In this document: positions 9,846 through 19,231 of the stretch, piece after piece
Position numbering within the stretch: position 1 is the first letter of the stretch
Layout of the letters: the number at the start of each line of letters is the position of its first letter
NCBI RefSeq assembly: GCF_001685395.1
Contig: NZ_CP014167.1
Span: forward strand, 2,857,501 to 2,921,500
Direction: 5' to 3'
Source of the DNA: Paenibacillus yonginensis
GTDB lineage: Bacteria; Bacillota; Bacilli; Paenibacillales; Paenibacillaceae
DNA length: 64,000 bases
Made by a program: the position numbers and the translations under genes
Notes under the pieces: generated by a model
The model's input: the letters and a program-made list of their open reading frames with translations, nothing else
Told to the model about the DNA's origin: nothing
The model's database searches: none

Positions 9846-11444
9846 TTATTCCTGTGTAAATCCCGCTGCCGCCACAAAGCGGCGCAAGCCCGCCTGACCC
9901 TCCGGCGTCCGCTTGTAAACCCCGGCATGACCAAGAATTTTCGCAAATTTGCTGCCTACTTCGTCTTTCAAAATCATCTCTGCCTGCTCCTTTTGCAAAG
10001 CGGAACCATGTTTGTCCAGCAGGGAACCGATCCACTGCGCATGCGGCGCCAGCTCTGGCGCACGGCCTTCGGAGACAGCCAGACGAAGCGTTTCGTCCCC
10101 GGACAGGATGCGGGCGATGCTGTCGAGCTCCTGTTTCAGGCGTCCCGGCAAAATCGCAAGGCCCATCACTTCGATCAGGCCGATATTTTCTTTCTTGATG
10201 TGGTGCATCTCACGGTGCGGGTGGTAAATGCCCTCCGGATGCTCCTCGCTGGTCCGGTTGTTGCGCAGCACCACATCAAACTCATAAGCGCCGTCCGCAC
10301 TGCGTCTTACGATGGGCGTAACCGTATTATGAGGTACGGGTGCTCCGTCCACCTCCGAATGGGCCAGGATGCCCAGCTCTTCATCGCTGTAGCCCTTCCA
10401 CAGCTCATACAGATCATTGGCTGCTTCAAGCAGGACATCCGGATCGGCTCCGGTAAGCCGGAGTACGCTCATCGGCCATTTGACAATACCGAGCTTCACG
10501 CCCGGATACTGCGTCGATTGGAATTCGGCGTCAACCGGCGATTTCTCCAGCGGAAATTTATGTTTGCCGCCCTGAAAATGGTCATGCGTAAGAATGGAAC
10601 CGCCCACAATCGGCAGGTCCGCATTCGAGCCGATGAAATAATGCGGGAATTGCCCCACGAAATCGAGCAGCCTGCGGAAAGAATCCTTCGTCAATTTCAT
10701 CGGCACATGATCTTGGTGGAAGACGATACAGTGCTCATTGTAATAGACATACGGGGAATATTGGAAAAACCAAGGTTCGCCATTCAATACAAGCGGAATG
10801 ACCCGCAGGTTCTGCCGGGCCGGGTGATTCAGCCGTCCGGCGTAGCCGACATTCTCCCGGCACAGCTGGCACTTTGGATAAACCGGCGGAGGAAGCAGCT
10901 TGGCAGCTGCGATTTCGGCCGGCGATTTTTCCGGTTTGGACAAATTAATGGTCATTTCCATCGTGCCAAAGGCAGTTGGCTGCTCCCAATACACATTGCT
11001 TGACACACGGTCCATCCGGATGTAGTTGGCGTCCGTACAAAGCTTAACGAAACGGCTCGTAGCAGCTTCTATGCCGTGTTCCTGCTCGGTTGCTTTGAAA
11101 GCGGCTATCACCTCGGAAGGACGAGGCATAACGCGGCCCATGATCTCCGCATCCAGCAAATCGCGGTACGTGTCTGTATTCTCCGGAATCAGACCGGCCG
11201 CATAGCCGTAATCAATCAAGATATTAAGCAGCTCCTGCGGCCCTTCCAAGGTCTCTTTGCGGACCTCTCCCAAATAAGGTTCATCTTCTTTAAACAGCTC
11301 AAGGAGCCGGTTGCGCGTATAGTCGGCGTCATAATGGCCGATCAGTTCGCTCTGAAGGGCAAATTGCACCAAACGTTCAATCGCTTCAAGCGCCTGTTCG
11401 CGCAGTTTTGCCGCTTCTGCCGTACGCTGCTGCATTGGCTTCAT
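9846..11444 (-). CDS. galT: Galactose-1-phosphate uridylyltransferase (Firmicute type)
   Basis: GalT swaps UMP between UDP-glucose and galactose-1-phosphate in the Leloir pathway. The protein is of the long Firmicute class (about 530 aa). It has GGSILTHDHFQGGKHKFP in the catalytic region and NTVTPIVRR further on. I place the start at ATG 11442-11444, one base beyond the galE stop; an ATG 15 bp earlier (MRESEMKP) would overlap galE and is the alternative. Longer forms reaching 11546 overlap galE heavily and are unlikely. It is the last gene of galK-galE-galT. Confidence 0.92.
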   Translation of the reverse strand: MKPMQQRTAEAAKLREQALEAIERLVQFALQSELIGHYDADYTRNRLLELFKEDEPYLGEVRKETLEGPQELLNILIDYGYAAGLIPENTDTYRDLLDAEIMGRVMPRPSEVIAAFKATEQEHGIEAATSRFVKLCTDANYIRMDRVSSNVYWEQPTAFGTMEMTINLSKPEKSPAEIAAAKLLPPPVYPKCQLCRENVGYAGRLNHPARQNLRVIPLVLNGEPWFFQYSPYVYYNEHCIVFHQDHVPMKLTKDSFRRLLDFVGQFPHYFIGSNADLPIVGGSILTHDHFQGGKHKFPLEKSPVDAEFQSTQYPGVKLGIVKWPMSVLRLTGADPDVLLEAANDLYELWKGYSDEELGILAHSEVDGAPVPHNTVTPIVRRSADGAYEFDVVLRNNRTSEEHPEGIYHPHREMHHIKKENIGLIEVMGLAILPGRLKQELDSIARILSGDETLRLAVSEGRAPELAPHAQWIGSLLDKHGSALQKEQAEMILKDEVGSKFAKILGHAGVYKRTPEGQAGLRRFVAAAGFTQE

Positions 11445-11445
11445 C

Positions 11446-12435
11446 TCACTTTCCCGCATAACCGTTCGGATGGTTTTGATGCCACTGCCAGGCGCTGGCG
11501 ATAATGTCATCGAGGTTTTCACGCTGCGGATTCCAGCCCAGCACACTGCGGGCTTTGCCCGAGGATGCGATCAGCACAGCCGGGTCGCCTGTACGGCGAG
11601 GCTTCACTTCGACCGCGAAATCGACGCCTGTCACTTCTTTTACTTTGGAAATCACCTGATTGACGGAAAAGCCGTTGCCGCTGCCAAGGTTGAACACGTT
11701 GCTTTCGCCTCCGCCGCGCAAATAATCCACTGCGCGCAGATGCGCGTCGGCCAGATCGCTCACATGAATATAGTCGCGGATACAGGTGCCGTCTTCAGTC
11801 GGATAATCGTCGCCAAACACGGCGATGGATTCCCGCTGGCCGAGCGCGGTTTGCAGAATCAGCGGGATCAGGTGGGTTTCAGGCTGATGGTCTTCGCCTA
11901 TTCTACCGCTGGCATGGGCTCCGGCTGCATTAAAATAACGGAGCGCCACATATTTGATGCCCAGCACACGGTCGAACCAGCCCATCATGGTCTCCATGGT
12001 CAGCTTCGTTTCACCGTACACGTTAGTAGGAGCCGTACGGTCGGTTTCTTCAATCGGCACCTTCTCCGGTTCTCCGTAGGTTGCCGCTGTAGACGAAAAG
12101 ACGATTCTGGATACGCCGGCCTGCTGCATCGCTTCCAGCAGACATAACGTACCGTACACGTTGTTGTCGTAATATTTTACGGGATTCTGCATGCTTTCCC
12201 CAACCAGGGAGTTGGCCGCAAAATGGATGACCGCATCAATGCTGTTCTCAGCAAACAGCTTCTTCAGCAGCTCTTTGTCCCGCAGATCACCTTCGTACAG
12301 CTTGCCGCCAAGCAGCGCTTCCCTATGACCTGTCTGCAGATTGTCGAGCACAACCACCTCTTCGCCTTTATCCAGCAGCTCAGCCACCGTATGAGACCCG
12401 ATATATCCGGCACCGCCGGTTACTAAAATCGCCAT
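11446..12435 (-). CDS. galE: UDP-glucose 4-epimerase
   Basis: GalE interconverts UDP-galactose and UDP-glucose, closing the Leloir cycle. The 329 residues are a short-chain dehydrogenase-type epimerase. The NAD-binding motif [10 protein letters not shown] is at residues 7-16, the catalytic Ser/Thr lies in [11 protein letters not shown] (about 113-123), and the YxxxK pair is Tyr140/Lys144. The sugar-binding part includes [17 protein letters not shown]. It starts 1 bp after the galK stop, showing tight operon packing. The C-terminal residues NGYAGK are read across the alternative galT starts. Confidence 0.97.
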   Translation of the reverse strand: MAILVTGGAGYIGSHTVAELLDKGEEVVVLDNLQTGHREALLGGKLYEGDLRDKELLKKLFAENSIDAVIHFAANSLVGESMQNPVKYYDNNVYGTLCLLEAMQQAGVSRIVFSSTAATYGEPEKVPIEETDRTAPTNVYGETKLTMETMMGWFDRVLGIKYVALRYFNAAGAHASGRIGEDHQPETHLIPLILQTALGQRESIAVFGDDYPTEDGTCIRDYIHVSDLADAHLRAVDYLRGGGESNVFNLGSGNGFSVNQVISKVKEVTGVDFAVEVKPRRTGDPAVLIASSGKARSVLGWNPQRENLDDIIASAWQWHQNHPNGYAGK

Positions 12436-12436
12436 A

Positions 12437-13618
12437 TCACGCTTCCTCCTTCAATTGGTGTACACCGTCTCCCACTTCACAAACGTAGAATTCAGCTTCC
12501 AGGCCCGTACGCTGTTTGTAAGCCTCCCCCACGTTGTGTACAAACGAAGCAACGGTATCTTCATGCACAAGCGAAACCGTGCAGCCGCCAAACCCCGCTC
12601 CTGTCATGCGGGAGCCCAGCGTGCCTTCGATTTTCCGCGCTTCCTCGACCATCGTGTCCAGCTCGGTACCCGTGACCTCATACAAATCACGCAAGGAGTC
12701 ATGGGACTTGTTCATCAGCTGGCCGAATTCGGCCAGTTTGTTGTTCTGCAAAGCTTCAACAGAGGCCAGGACGCGCGCGTTCTCCTCAACCACATGTTTC
12801 GCACGTCGGCGCAGTACATCACTGTTCAGCTTATCTTCAAGGTCGGCAAATTGCTCAGGGGTAAGCTGGGCCAGATATTCGAGTCCCGGTACATGCGGCT
12901 GCAGCTGGCGGAGCGCTTCATCGCATTCGCTGCGGCGCTCGTTGTATTTGGAATCCACAAGCCCTCTGCGTTTGTTAGTGTTCCCGATCACCAGCTTGCT
13001 GGAGCCGATCACGAAAGGCACTTTCTTAAATTCAAGCGTGTCGCACATCAGCAGAATCGCATGGTCTTTCGCTCCGTTGGCCACTGCGAACTGGTCCATA
13101 ATGCCGCTGTTGACGCCGACATATTGATTTTCGGCACGCTGGGATAGCTTTGCCATTTCGACCGTATCTATGTCCTTGCCTTCCACCGAAACAAAAGCAT
13201 AAGCGGTTACGACTTCGATCGAAGCCGAAGAGGAAAGCCCGGCTCCGTTCGGGATTTCACCGATAAAATAAAGATCATAGCCCTTGCTCACCCGGCAGTC
13301 CAGCTTAGCCAGCTGCACCAAAACGCCGATCGGATAATCCACCCATTCCCCCGTTTTGGATGCGCCGATTTCCCCGAGAGCAATCTCAGCCGTATAAGGG
13401 AAGTTCGCCGATCTAAAAACAAGCTTGTCGTCGCCGCGTTCGCGCAGGAGCAGAGTGGTGCCGAATTCCAGCGCCGCCGGAAGCACGTAGCCGCCGTTAT
13501 AGTCGATATGTTCGCCGATCAGGTTCACCCGTCCAGGGGCTTGATAAGCCAGAATTTCCTTGTCATTAACGCCAAATTCGGAATTAAACTTCTGCTTCAG
13601 CTCTTGCATGTTCATCAT
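12437..13618 (-). CDS. galK: Galactokinase
   Basis: GalK phosphorylates alpha-D-galactose with ATP as the first committed step of galactose use. It is a GHMP kinase with the galactokinase signature [15 protein letters not shown] near the N-terminus, the ATP motif [10 protein letters not shown], and a C-terminal GAGFGGCTV glycine loop. The ATG at 13616-13618 has AGGTG five bases upstream; a second ATG is adjacent. It heads the galKET operon and is divergent from the AraC-type gene at 13794, with about 175 bp between them for promoters and an operator. Confidence 0.97.
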   Translation of the reverse strand: MMNMQELKQKFNSEFGVNDKEILAYQAPGRVNLIGEHIDYNGGYVLPAALEFGTTLLLRERGDDKLVFRSANFPYTAEIALGEIGASKTGEWVDYPIGVLVQLAKLDCRVSKGYDLYFIGEIPNGAGLSSSASIEVVTAYAFVSVEGKDIDTVEMAKLSQRAENQYVGVNSGIMDQFAVANGAKDHAILLMCDTLEFKKVPFVIGSSKLVIGNTNKRRGLVDSKYNERRSECDEALRQLQPHVPGLEYLAQLTPEQFADLEDKLNSDVLRRRAKHVVEENARVLASVEALQNNKLAEFGQLMNKSHDSLRDLYEVTGTELDTMVEEARKIEGTLGSRMTGAGFGGCTVSLVHEDTVASFVHNVGEAYKQRTGLEAEFYVCEVGDGVHQLKEEA

Positions 13619-13793
13619 GCGTTCACCTGTCCTTAACATCAATTTAGGCTTAACTCTGACTTCATTATAAAGGAGCTGGCCGCTCTATGATAATGTATGA
13701 ATGCGTTTTAAATATGGATTAATGTGACTTTTGGAGCTATGATAATCGTATGATCTTACATCGAAATCCAGGTCTGGAGAGGAAGGAATTATC

Positions 13794-14669
13794 ATGAACC
13801 AGCCGTTAAAACAAACTGTGAAACCCGCCACATATATGTCAGCCGCCAATCCCGATTTCCCCGGTTATGACGTCCTCCGCGTCTTGTTTGCCGGCGAAAG
13901 CCAAACCTCCCCTTCCCACCGTCTCGGGCCCAAAATTTACGATTTCTATTTGTTTCATTATATCGAGGAGGGAAGCGGCGTCTTTCGCACGGAAAAAGGG
14001 ACTTACCGCCTCCGATCCGGCAGCGGCTTTATGATTGAACCGGATCACCTCGTCAGCTATGAATCCGACCCGGAGACCCCCTGGCGCTACCGCTGGCTTG
14101 CCTTCAGCGGAGCAGGAGCGAAGGAGCTGGCAAGAGAGGCCGGCTTCTCTCAGGACACGCCGGTCGTTCATGGTTCAAGCTATGGACCGATACCTGAGGC
14201 TTTAGGCTCCATTCTGGCTGCATTCCGCGAGCAGCAGGAAGGGGCAGGCCTCGCCGCGCTGGGTTATTTGTATCTGATTATGGCCGAGGCGAAACGTTCC
14301 CTGGTGTCCGGAACAGCAAACACAGAGGGCGAGGCTCATATCCAGCGGGTAGTCAAACAAATGATCCACTATATGACGAGCCAATACGCCTATCCGATCT
14401 CCATTGAGGAAATGTGCTCAGGTCTAGGCTACAACCGTGCTTATTTATCCCGGGTCTTCAAGAAAGGCACCGGGATGTCTCCCGTCACCTATCTGCTGAA
14501 GCTGCGTATCGACAAAGCCCGTTATCTCCTGCGGGACCGCCCGGACTTGTCCATCGAACAGATCGCCGCATCCGTCGGCCTGACGGACCCGCTTTATTTC
14601 TCGCGCCAGTTCAAACGATTCTACGGGGAAGCGCCCAGCACCTACCGGCGTTCGGTCACCAGAGGTTGA
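13794..14669 (+). CDS. AraC-family regulator, probable galactose operon activator
   Basis: This is an AraC/XylS transcription factor of 291 residues. It has an N-terminal cupin-like sensing domain (about 30-165, with GSGFMIEPDHLVSYESDPETPW) and a C-terminal double helix-turn-helix (about 185-288). The second HTH carries the family signature LSIEQIAASVGLTDPLYFSRQFKRFYGEAPSTYR. A GAGAGGAAGGA site precedes the ATG. Because it is transcribed away from galK with a short shared gap, the likely role is sensing a galactoside and regulating galKET; this is inference from position only. Confidence 0.88.
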   Translation: MNQPLKQTVKPATYMSAANPDFPGYDVLRVLFAGESQTSPSHRLGPKIYDFYLFHYIEEGSGVFRTEKGTYRLRSGSGFMIEPDHLVSYESDPETPWRYRWLAFSGAGAKELAREAGFSQDTPVVHGSSYGPIPEALGSILAAFREQQEGAGLAALGYLYLIMAEAKRSLVSGTANTEGEAHIQRVVKQMIHYMTSQYAYPISIEEMCSGLGYNRAYLSRVFKKGTGMSPVTYLLKLRIDKARYLLRDRPDLSIEQIAASVGLTDPLYFSRQFKRFYGEAPSTYRRSVTRG

Positions 14670-14689
14670 CCAGAAGATGCTGCGTTATC

Positions 14690-14729
14690 CAGAAGGTTGC
14701 CATTCAGAAGGTTGCCATTCAGAAGCGGC
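14690..14729. repeat. 15-bp tandem repeat, 2.6 copies
   Basis: The unit CAGAAGGTTGCCATT occurs at 14690-14704 and 14705-14719, and a partial third copy (CAGAAGCGGC) follows. It lies just beyond the stop codon of the AraC gene, is non-coding, and has no visible role. Confidence 0.8.
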
Positions 14730-14759
14730 TACAAGATGACTGCTTGAGATACAGTTCCC

Positions 14760-14808
14760 CAAAAAAAAGGCTGGCCCATGGTCATATCCGGCCGGGGCAG
14801 CCCTTCTT
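14760..14808 (-). terminator. Terminator of the aldo/keto reductase gene
   Basis: On the minus strand GGCTGCCCC pairs with GGGCCAGCC and is followed by eight T. It sits 17 bases after the stop at 14825. It may also act on the converging AraC transcript. Confidence 0.8.
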
Positions 14809-14824
14809 GTCCTCCTCCAACCGC

Positions 14825-15832
14825 TTAGGATTCCGGATCGTCCGTCTTCAGAATCCGTTCAATGCGGTTTAATTCTTCCTCCGAGAACTCCAGGTTTTTA
14901 AGCGCCGCTGCATTCTCTTCGATTTGACTGGCCCGGCTGGCGCCGATGAGGGCCGATGTCACTCTGCCGCCTCTCAGCACCCAAGCCAGCGCGAACTGGG
15001 CCAGACTTTGGCCGCGAGCCGCCGCCATCTGATTCAGCGCCCGTATCTTGCGCAGCACCTCCGGCGTAATAGCCGATTCCTTCAGGAAGCCGCTCGGGCT
15101 GGCTGCCCGGGAATCCTCCGGAATACCGTTCAAATATTTGCTGGTCAGCAGACCTTGAGCGAGCGGAGTAAAGGCAATGCTGCCTACGCCGTTTTGCTCC
15201 AACACATCCTGCAGCCCGTTCTCGATCCAGCGGTCCAGCAGGGAATACCGGGGCTGATGAATGAGCAGAGGCGTGCCGAGCTCTTTCAGTATTTTTATAG
15301 CTTCAGCCGTTTGATCTGCCGGGTAGTTGGATATCCCCACATAGAGGGCTTTTCCAGAACGCACAATCTGATCCAGAGCCATCATCGTTTCTTCAAGCGG
15401 TGTCTCGGGGTCAGGACGATGGGAATAAAAAATATCCACGTACTCCAGTCCCATCCGCTTCAGGCTCTGATCCAGGCTGGCGATCAAATATTTGCGCGAA
15501 CCCCAGTCTCCGTAAGGACCAGGCCACATCAGATATCCCGCTTTGGAAGAGATGACGAGTTCATCACGGAAAGGCTTCAGGTCTTTAGCCAGAACCTGGC
15601 CAAACATTTCTTCAGCCGATCCCGGAGGAGGACCATAGTTATTGGCAAGATCAAAATGGGTAATCCCGAGATCAAACGCCTTGCGGATCATTTCACGTCC
15701 ATTCTCAAACGAGTTGACGCCTCCGAAATTGTGCCACAAACCGAGGGAAATCGCAGGCAGCTTGAGTCCTGAACGACCGACCCGATTATAAATCATCGCT
15801 TCGTATCTTTCTTCGTTCGGTGAATATACCAT
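14825..15832 (-). CDS. Aldo/keto reductase (YghZ / glyceraldehyde-3-phosphate reductase type)
   Basis: This is a cytoplasmic NADPH-dependent aldo/keto reductase of 335 residues. The TIM-barrel signature residues are visible: Asp and Tyr in HFDLANNYGPPPGSAEEMFG, Lys in ISSKAGYLMWPGPYGDWGS, and His in DIFYSHRPDPETP. The PPGSAE and GPYGDWGSRKY motifs are typical of the Shaker-like/YghZ subgroup, which includes L-glyceraldehyde-3-phosphate reductases. The cofactor-binding end reads SALIGASRASQIEEN. It has its own terminator and no operon partner; the physiological substrate is unknown. Confidence 0.9.
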   Translation of the reverse strand: MVYSPNEERYEAMIYNRVGRSGLKLPAISLGLWHNFGGVNSFENGREMIRKAFDLGITHFDLANNYGPPPGSAEEMFGQVLAKDLKPFRDELVISSKAGYLMWPGPYGDWGSRKYLIASLDQSLKRMGLEYVDIFYSHRPDPETPLEETMMALDQIVRSGKALYVGISNYPADQTAEAIKILKELGTPLLIHQPRYSLLDRWIENGLQDVLEQNGVGSIAFTPLAQGLLTSKYLNGIPEDSRAASPSGFLKESAITPEVLRKIRALNQMAAARGQSLAQFALAWVLRGGRVTSALIGASRASQIEENAAALKNLEFSEEELNRIERILKTDDPES

Positions 15833-15951
15833 CTCGTCATCCTACCTTTCGATCTTGGATAAACACATTTGCAGGTTCTTTGATTTCACAGCTAATAATA
15901 GATGGTTAGGAACTTTTCAGCAAGAAACGGAAGTCCTGTTAAAATAATTGA

Positions 15952-16710
15952 TTACCCTTCCTGCCACACGCGCGAAACAGCTTCGCACACCTGGCCGATC
16001 GGCTCGGCAATCAGCAAACCTGCCCGGCCGTCAAATCCGGTTTGGGCCATGTTGATCAACACCGTTCGATTTCCCCGGAAATAATCGACGAATTGCGCGG
16101 CCGGATAAACAGTAAGCGAGGTCCCTCCGATAATCAGCATATCGGCGTTCCGTATCGCTTCGATCGACCCCGTAATTGTAGATTCATCAAGGTTCTCCCC
16201 GTACAGCACCACGTCGGGTTTGACGATGCCGCCGCAGCTTTTGCAGGCCGGGACCGGGTCCGGAGCGGAAATAACCTCTTCAAGCGTGTGAAAGGTCCCG
16301 CAATTCATGCAATAATTTCTGTGAACCGATCCATGCAGCTCCAGCACCTTGCGGCTTCCGGCCAGCTGGTGGAGACCGTCGATGTTCTGGGTCACAACCG
16401 CCGTCAGCTTGCCCTGCTCCTCAAGCCGGGCCAGGAAGCGGTGAGCCGCATTCGGCTGAGCTTCCGGATGCAGCATCTTTGACCGGTAAAAATCAAAAAA
16501 GACCTCCGGATGGCGATCAAAAAAAGGGCGGCTCAAAATCTCTTCAGGCGAATACGGTGAATGGGTTTCCGTTTGATACAAACCGGCGGCCGAACGAAAA
16601 TCCGGAATGCCGCTTTCTGTTGAAATCCCTGCTCCGCCAAAAAACACAATTCTGCCGCTTTCGCTGATCCATTCGGCAAAACGCTCTATCAAGCCGCTTC
16701 TATCACTCAA
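15952..16710 (-). CDS. NAD-dependent protein deacylase (sirtuin)
   Basis: Sirtuins remove acyl groups from lysines using NAD. The 252 residues hold GGAGISTESGIPDFRS (NAD binding, 25-40), TQNIDGLHQLAG (108-118) and catalytic His126 in LELHGSVH. A complete zinc-binding set is present (Cys134, Cys137, Cys156, Cys159). The Ala/Gly after the PDFRS motif and the Tyr45 region may bear on acyl preference, but I cannot assign it. The start is TTG at 16708-16710 with AAGGAG nine bases upstream; that site overlaps the stop region of the HAD gene, so the two are co-transcribed. Confidence 0.94.
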   Translation of the reverse strand: MSDRSGLIERFAEWISESGRIVFFGGAGISTESGIPDFRSAAGLYQTETHSPYSPEEILSRPFFDRHPEVFFDFYRSKMLHPEAQPNAAHRFLARLEEQGKLTAVVTQNIDGLHQLAGSRKVLELHGSVHRNYCMNCGTFHTLEEVISAPDPVPACKSCGGIVKPDVVLYGENLDESTITGSIEAIRNADMLIIGGTSLTVYPAAQFVDYFRGNRTVLINMAQTGFDGRAGLLIAEPIGQVCEAVSRVWQEG

Positions 16711-16724
16711 AGCTCTTCAACTCC

Positions 16725-17510
16725 TTAATTGGGATTAGCCGAACCAGCCGCTTGCAAATTTATAACGTCATAACTGCGGATCACAACATCCGCATCCAGC
16801 AAATAGCCAGCTTCGCCGCCAGGGCTGAATCCAATCGCGCCAGCTGCCCCGGAGGCTTTGGCCATCTGCATATCCCCGTTGCTGTCCCCGATGACCAGCA
16901 CTTCCTCAGGGAGAAGCCCAAGCTCCGAGCAGGCCAGGTAGACCATGTCGGGTGCTGGTTTACCTTGAGCAACCCGGTCAGTTCCAATCACGGTACCAAA
17001 ATAGTTTATCAACTTCATCCACCGCAAATGTTCCAAGGCTTCGGAAGTCTGGTCCGCCGTTACAACGCCAAGCGGGACCCCCAGCCTGCGGCAGCACTCC
17101 AGGAACTCCTTTAGCCCCGGCATCGGTTTGGCGTTCCGCTCGTTTCTGACCTTCTGCATCGCTTCGGCAAGCAGTTCCCTCACCTGCCGGAGCGCATCGT
17201 TCCAGGGAACGCCGGCCGTATACAGCTGCCAGGTCAATACGCCGACCGTCTGCTCTTCGGTCGCCATAGCGACCGGTCCTGTAGGGTCATATCCCGCCAC
17301 CCTTCCTTCATCGTCCAGAGTCAGGCCAAGCAGCTTCAGAGGATCGGCCAGAAGCTCTGCTCCGGCGTCTTCCATCCGTTTGACCAGCAGCCCGGTTACT
17401 TCCAGCGCCCAAGCGCCCCATAGACTTAGGAAATCAAGCAAGGTGCCGTCCTTGTCGAACAGGATGCCTTTAAAAGGAATAGCCTTGCCGTTAATAGTAC
17501 AGGTAAACAT
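16725..17510 (-). CDS. HAD-superfamily phosphatase (Gph/PGMB type)
   Basis: This is a cytoplasmic HAD hydrolase of 261 residues, likely acting on a small phosphorylated metabolite. Motif I is FDKDGTLLDF (about 19-28; Asp nucleophile and acid), motif II is GVVTADQTSE, and the lysine region is AQGKPAPDM. Motif III/IV is VIGDSNGDMQMAKASGA. An alpha-helical cap lies between motifs I and II. It ends 14 bp before the sirtuin start, so it is the first gene of a two-gene operon. The substrate is not predictable; phosphoglycolate phosphatase-like activity is one option. Confidence 0.86.
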   Translation of the reverse strand: MFTCTINGKAIPFKGILFDKDGTLLDFLSLWGAWALEVTGLLVKRMEDAGAELLADPLKLLGLTLDDEGRVAGYDPTGPVAMATEEQTVGVLTWQLYTAGVPWNDALRQVRELLAEAMQKVRNERNAKPMPGLKEFLECCRRLGVPLGVVTADQTSEALEHLRWMKLINYFGTVIGTDRVAQGKPAPDMVYLACSELGLLPEEVLVIGDSNGDMQMAKASGAAGAIGFSPGGEAGYLLDADVVIRSYDVINLQAAGSANPN

Positions 17511-17732
17511 CCGCCTCCCCCTCGCTTTCTTTCCTTTATTGTACCTTTCCTATTTTTCACAATTCAACAGTTCGTCATATTTAGCGGAGCGGATAACGCT
17601 TTCAATAGTGATTTTCGTCACAGGTCAAGGCTTCCTATTCCCTTACGCTGTAGCTGTAAGGAGAAAGCTTAAAATTAAAGCAATCCCGGCAAAAAAATCG
17701 TAATTTGTTTTACAAAAAGGAGCCGCCTGATC

Positions 17733-18785
17733 ATGAACAACGCAACAAAAGTTTGGCGTGAGGAAAGCTATTTTCTAAACCTGCGTTTTCTGCTGATCGT
17801 ATGCGTATTTGTCGGCAATGCCATTGAACCGCTGATTACGCGAATGCCCGGCCTGCACGCCGTTTATGTTTGGATTTTTACTTTTCATATGCCTTTGTTC
17901 GTATTCGTGACCGGTTATTTTGCCAAATCGAATTTGAGAGGCCGCGCCGGAACAAAAGTGCTGGCTCAAATCGCACTGCAATATTTGATTTTTCAAAGCC
18001 TATATTCCGCTCTCGATATAACGGTTTTTAAAGTGGACGGTATCCACCATTCTTTTTTCGCCCCTTATCTGCTGCTTTGGTTCCTCGCCAGCCACTGGCT
18101 GTGGCGGGCTGCCGCATTAACCATGAGCAGCTGGTCCCGCCGGGCTCAGCTCGGGGTATCGCTCATCCTTGGGATTGCCGTTGGCTACCTCGTTATAGAC
18201 GGCACCTGGTTCAGCCTATCGAGGACTTTCGTCTACCTGCCGTTTTTCCTGGCAGGCTACCATTTTCGGCCCGAATATATTGTAAAGTTCTTCACGCCAG
18301 GCATCCGGGCTGCCGCCTGTTCCGTTTCGCTGCTGCTGCTCGCTGCGGCTTACCTTTGGGGCCATCTTCTGCTCTTAGGCTGGCTGTACGGCAGCATGAC
18401 TTACAGCCAGCTGGGCGCTTATACCTGGTATGCCGGACTAGGCCGTTTGGGCCTGTATGCTCTACAGCTTTGCGCTTCTGCGGCATTTCTCTCCTTTGTG
18501 CCGCTCTACGCCTGCCGGATAACCGAGCTTGGCCGCAGAACGCTGTACGTCTTCCTGCTTCATGGGCTGATCGTCCGATTCGCAGCCGCTTCTCCCCTTT
18601 ATGCTTACCTTGACAACCTGGGAGGAACGTTAGCCATTATTGCGGCGGCTGTCCTATTGACCATACTGCTCTGTCAGTCCTGGGTCAGAACAGCCGTCTC
18701 CCCGATTATAGAACCACAGGTGGAATGGTTGTTCAGCAGGGTCCGAAAGCCCCGGCCAGCACCGGGAATTCGAATTTTCAAATAA
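17733..18785 (+). CDS. Membrane acyltransferase (acyltransferase-3 / NolL-like)
   Basis: This is an integral membrane protein of 350 residues with about ten hydrophobic segments, resembling acyltransferase-3 proteins that acetylate sugars or cell-envelope polymers. The early segment FTFHMPLFVFVTGYFAK contains the histidine and F-x-x-G-x-F pattern of the family (active His in the second helix). The N-terminus RFLLIVCVFVGNAIEP also fits. An AAGGAG lies upstream of the ATG. Neighbours give no clue to the acceptor; the nearest flanking genes are divergent or unrelated. Confidence 0.75.
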   Translation: MNNATKVWREESYFLNLRFLLIVCVFVGNAIEPLITRMPGLHAVYVWIFTFHMPLFVFVTGYFAKSNLRGRAGTKVLAQIALQYLIFQSLYSALDITVFKVDGIHHSFFAPYLLLWFLASHWLWRAAALTMSSWSRRAQLGVSLILGIAVGYLVIDGTWFSLSRTFVYLPFFLAGYHFRPEYIVKFFTPGIRAAACSVSLLLLAAAYLWGHLLLLGWLYGSMTYSQLGAYTWYAGLGRLGLYALQLCASAAFLSFVPLYACRITELGRRTLYVFLLHGLIVRFAAASPLYAYLDNLGGTLAIIAAAVLLTILLCQSWVRTAVSPIIEPQVEWLFSRVRKPRPAPGIRIFK

Positions 18786-18870
18786 GCGGTTTAAGATGAT
18801 TCAACCTAGCGACCCGTGGTATATAACAGTACGCGCATTAAAAACCATTACTTGTCAAGGAGTGATTTTT

Positions 18871-19131
18871 ATGGCACGTACCAAAGGAAAAATGAGCCGT
18901 GAAGAAGCAGGTCGTCTGGGTGGACAAGCTACCGCCAAAAACCATGGCAAAGAGTTTTACCAGGAGATTGGCTCCAAAGGCGGACTGGCTACCTCCAAAT
19001 CCCATGACCGCGAGTTTTACCAGGAAATTGGGCAAAAAGGCGGCTCTGCCACAGCCGAATCTCACAACAAGGAGTTCTACCGGGAAATTGGCCGCAAGGG
19101 CGGACAGTCCCGCGGGAACAATAACGAATGA
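18871..19131 (+). CDS. KGG-repeat stress protein (GsiB-like)
   Basis: This is a small hydrophilic protein of 86 residues built of three near-identical units of about 22 residues. Each unit contains EFYQEIGxKGG (or EFYREIGRKGG) followed by a short Ser/Ala/Thr spacer; a further GRLGG lies near the N-terminus. This is the KGG motif of general stress proteins such as B. subtilis GsiB. The ATG at 18871-18873 follows AAGGAG at good spacing; the 25 upstream in-frame codons lack a site. Such proteins are usually induced by stress and are thought to be disordered and desiccation-protective. Confidence 0.85.
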   Translation: MARTKGKMSREEAGRLGGQATAKNHGKEFYQEIGSKGGLATSKSHDREFYQEIGQKGGSATAESHNKEFYREIGRKGGQSRGNNNE

Positions 19132-19171
19132 CACCCTGCCCCCGGTTCGTCTTCATGAAACGGAAAGAACC

Positions 19172-19211
19172 GACAAAAAAGCCACGGCATCCCGCCCGCG
19201 GCTTTTTTGTC
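19172..19211. terminator. Bidirectional terminator
   Basis: Perfect 12-bp arms GACAAAAAAGCC (19172-19183) and GGCTTTTTTGTC (19200-19211) lie between the KGG gene (+) and the convergent gene at 19232 (-). The T-runs work for both strands. Confidence 0.9.
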
Positions 19212-19231
19212 GTCCGTATCGTTGTCTGGTC

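Noticed and set aside
11445..11546. N-terminal extension of galT into galE
   Set aside because: It would overlap galE by 100 bp and lacks a ribosome site; the start just after the galE stop is better.
13680..13715. cre site upstream of galK (ATGAATGCGTTTTAAA)
   Set aside because: It misses the consensus at two defined positions, so it is not convincing.
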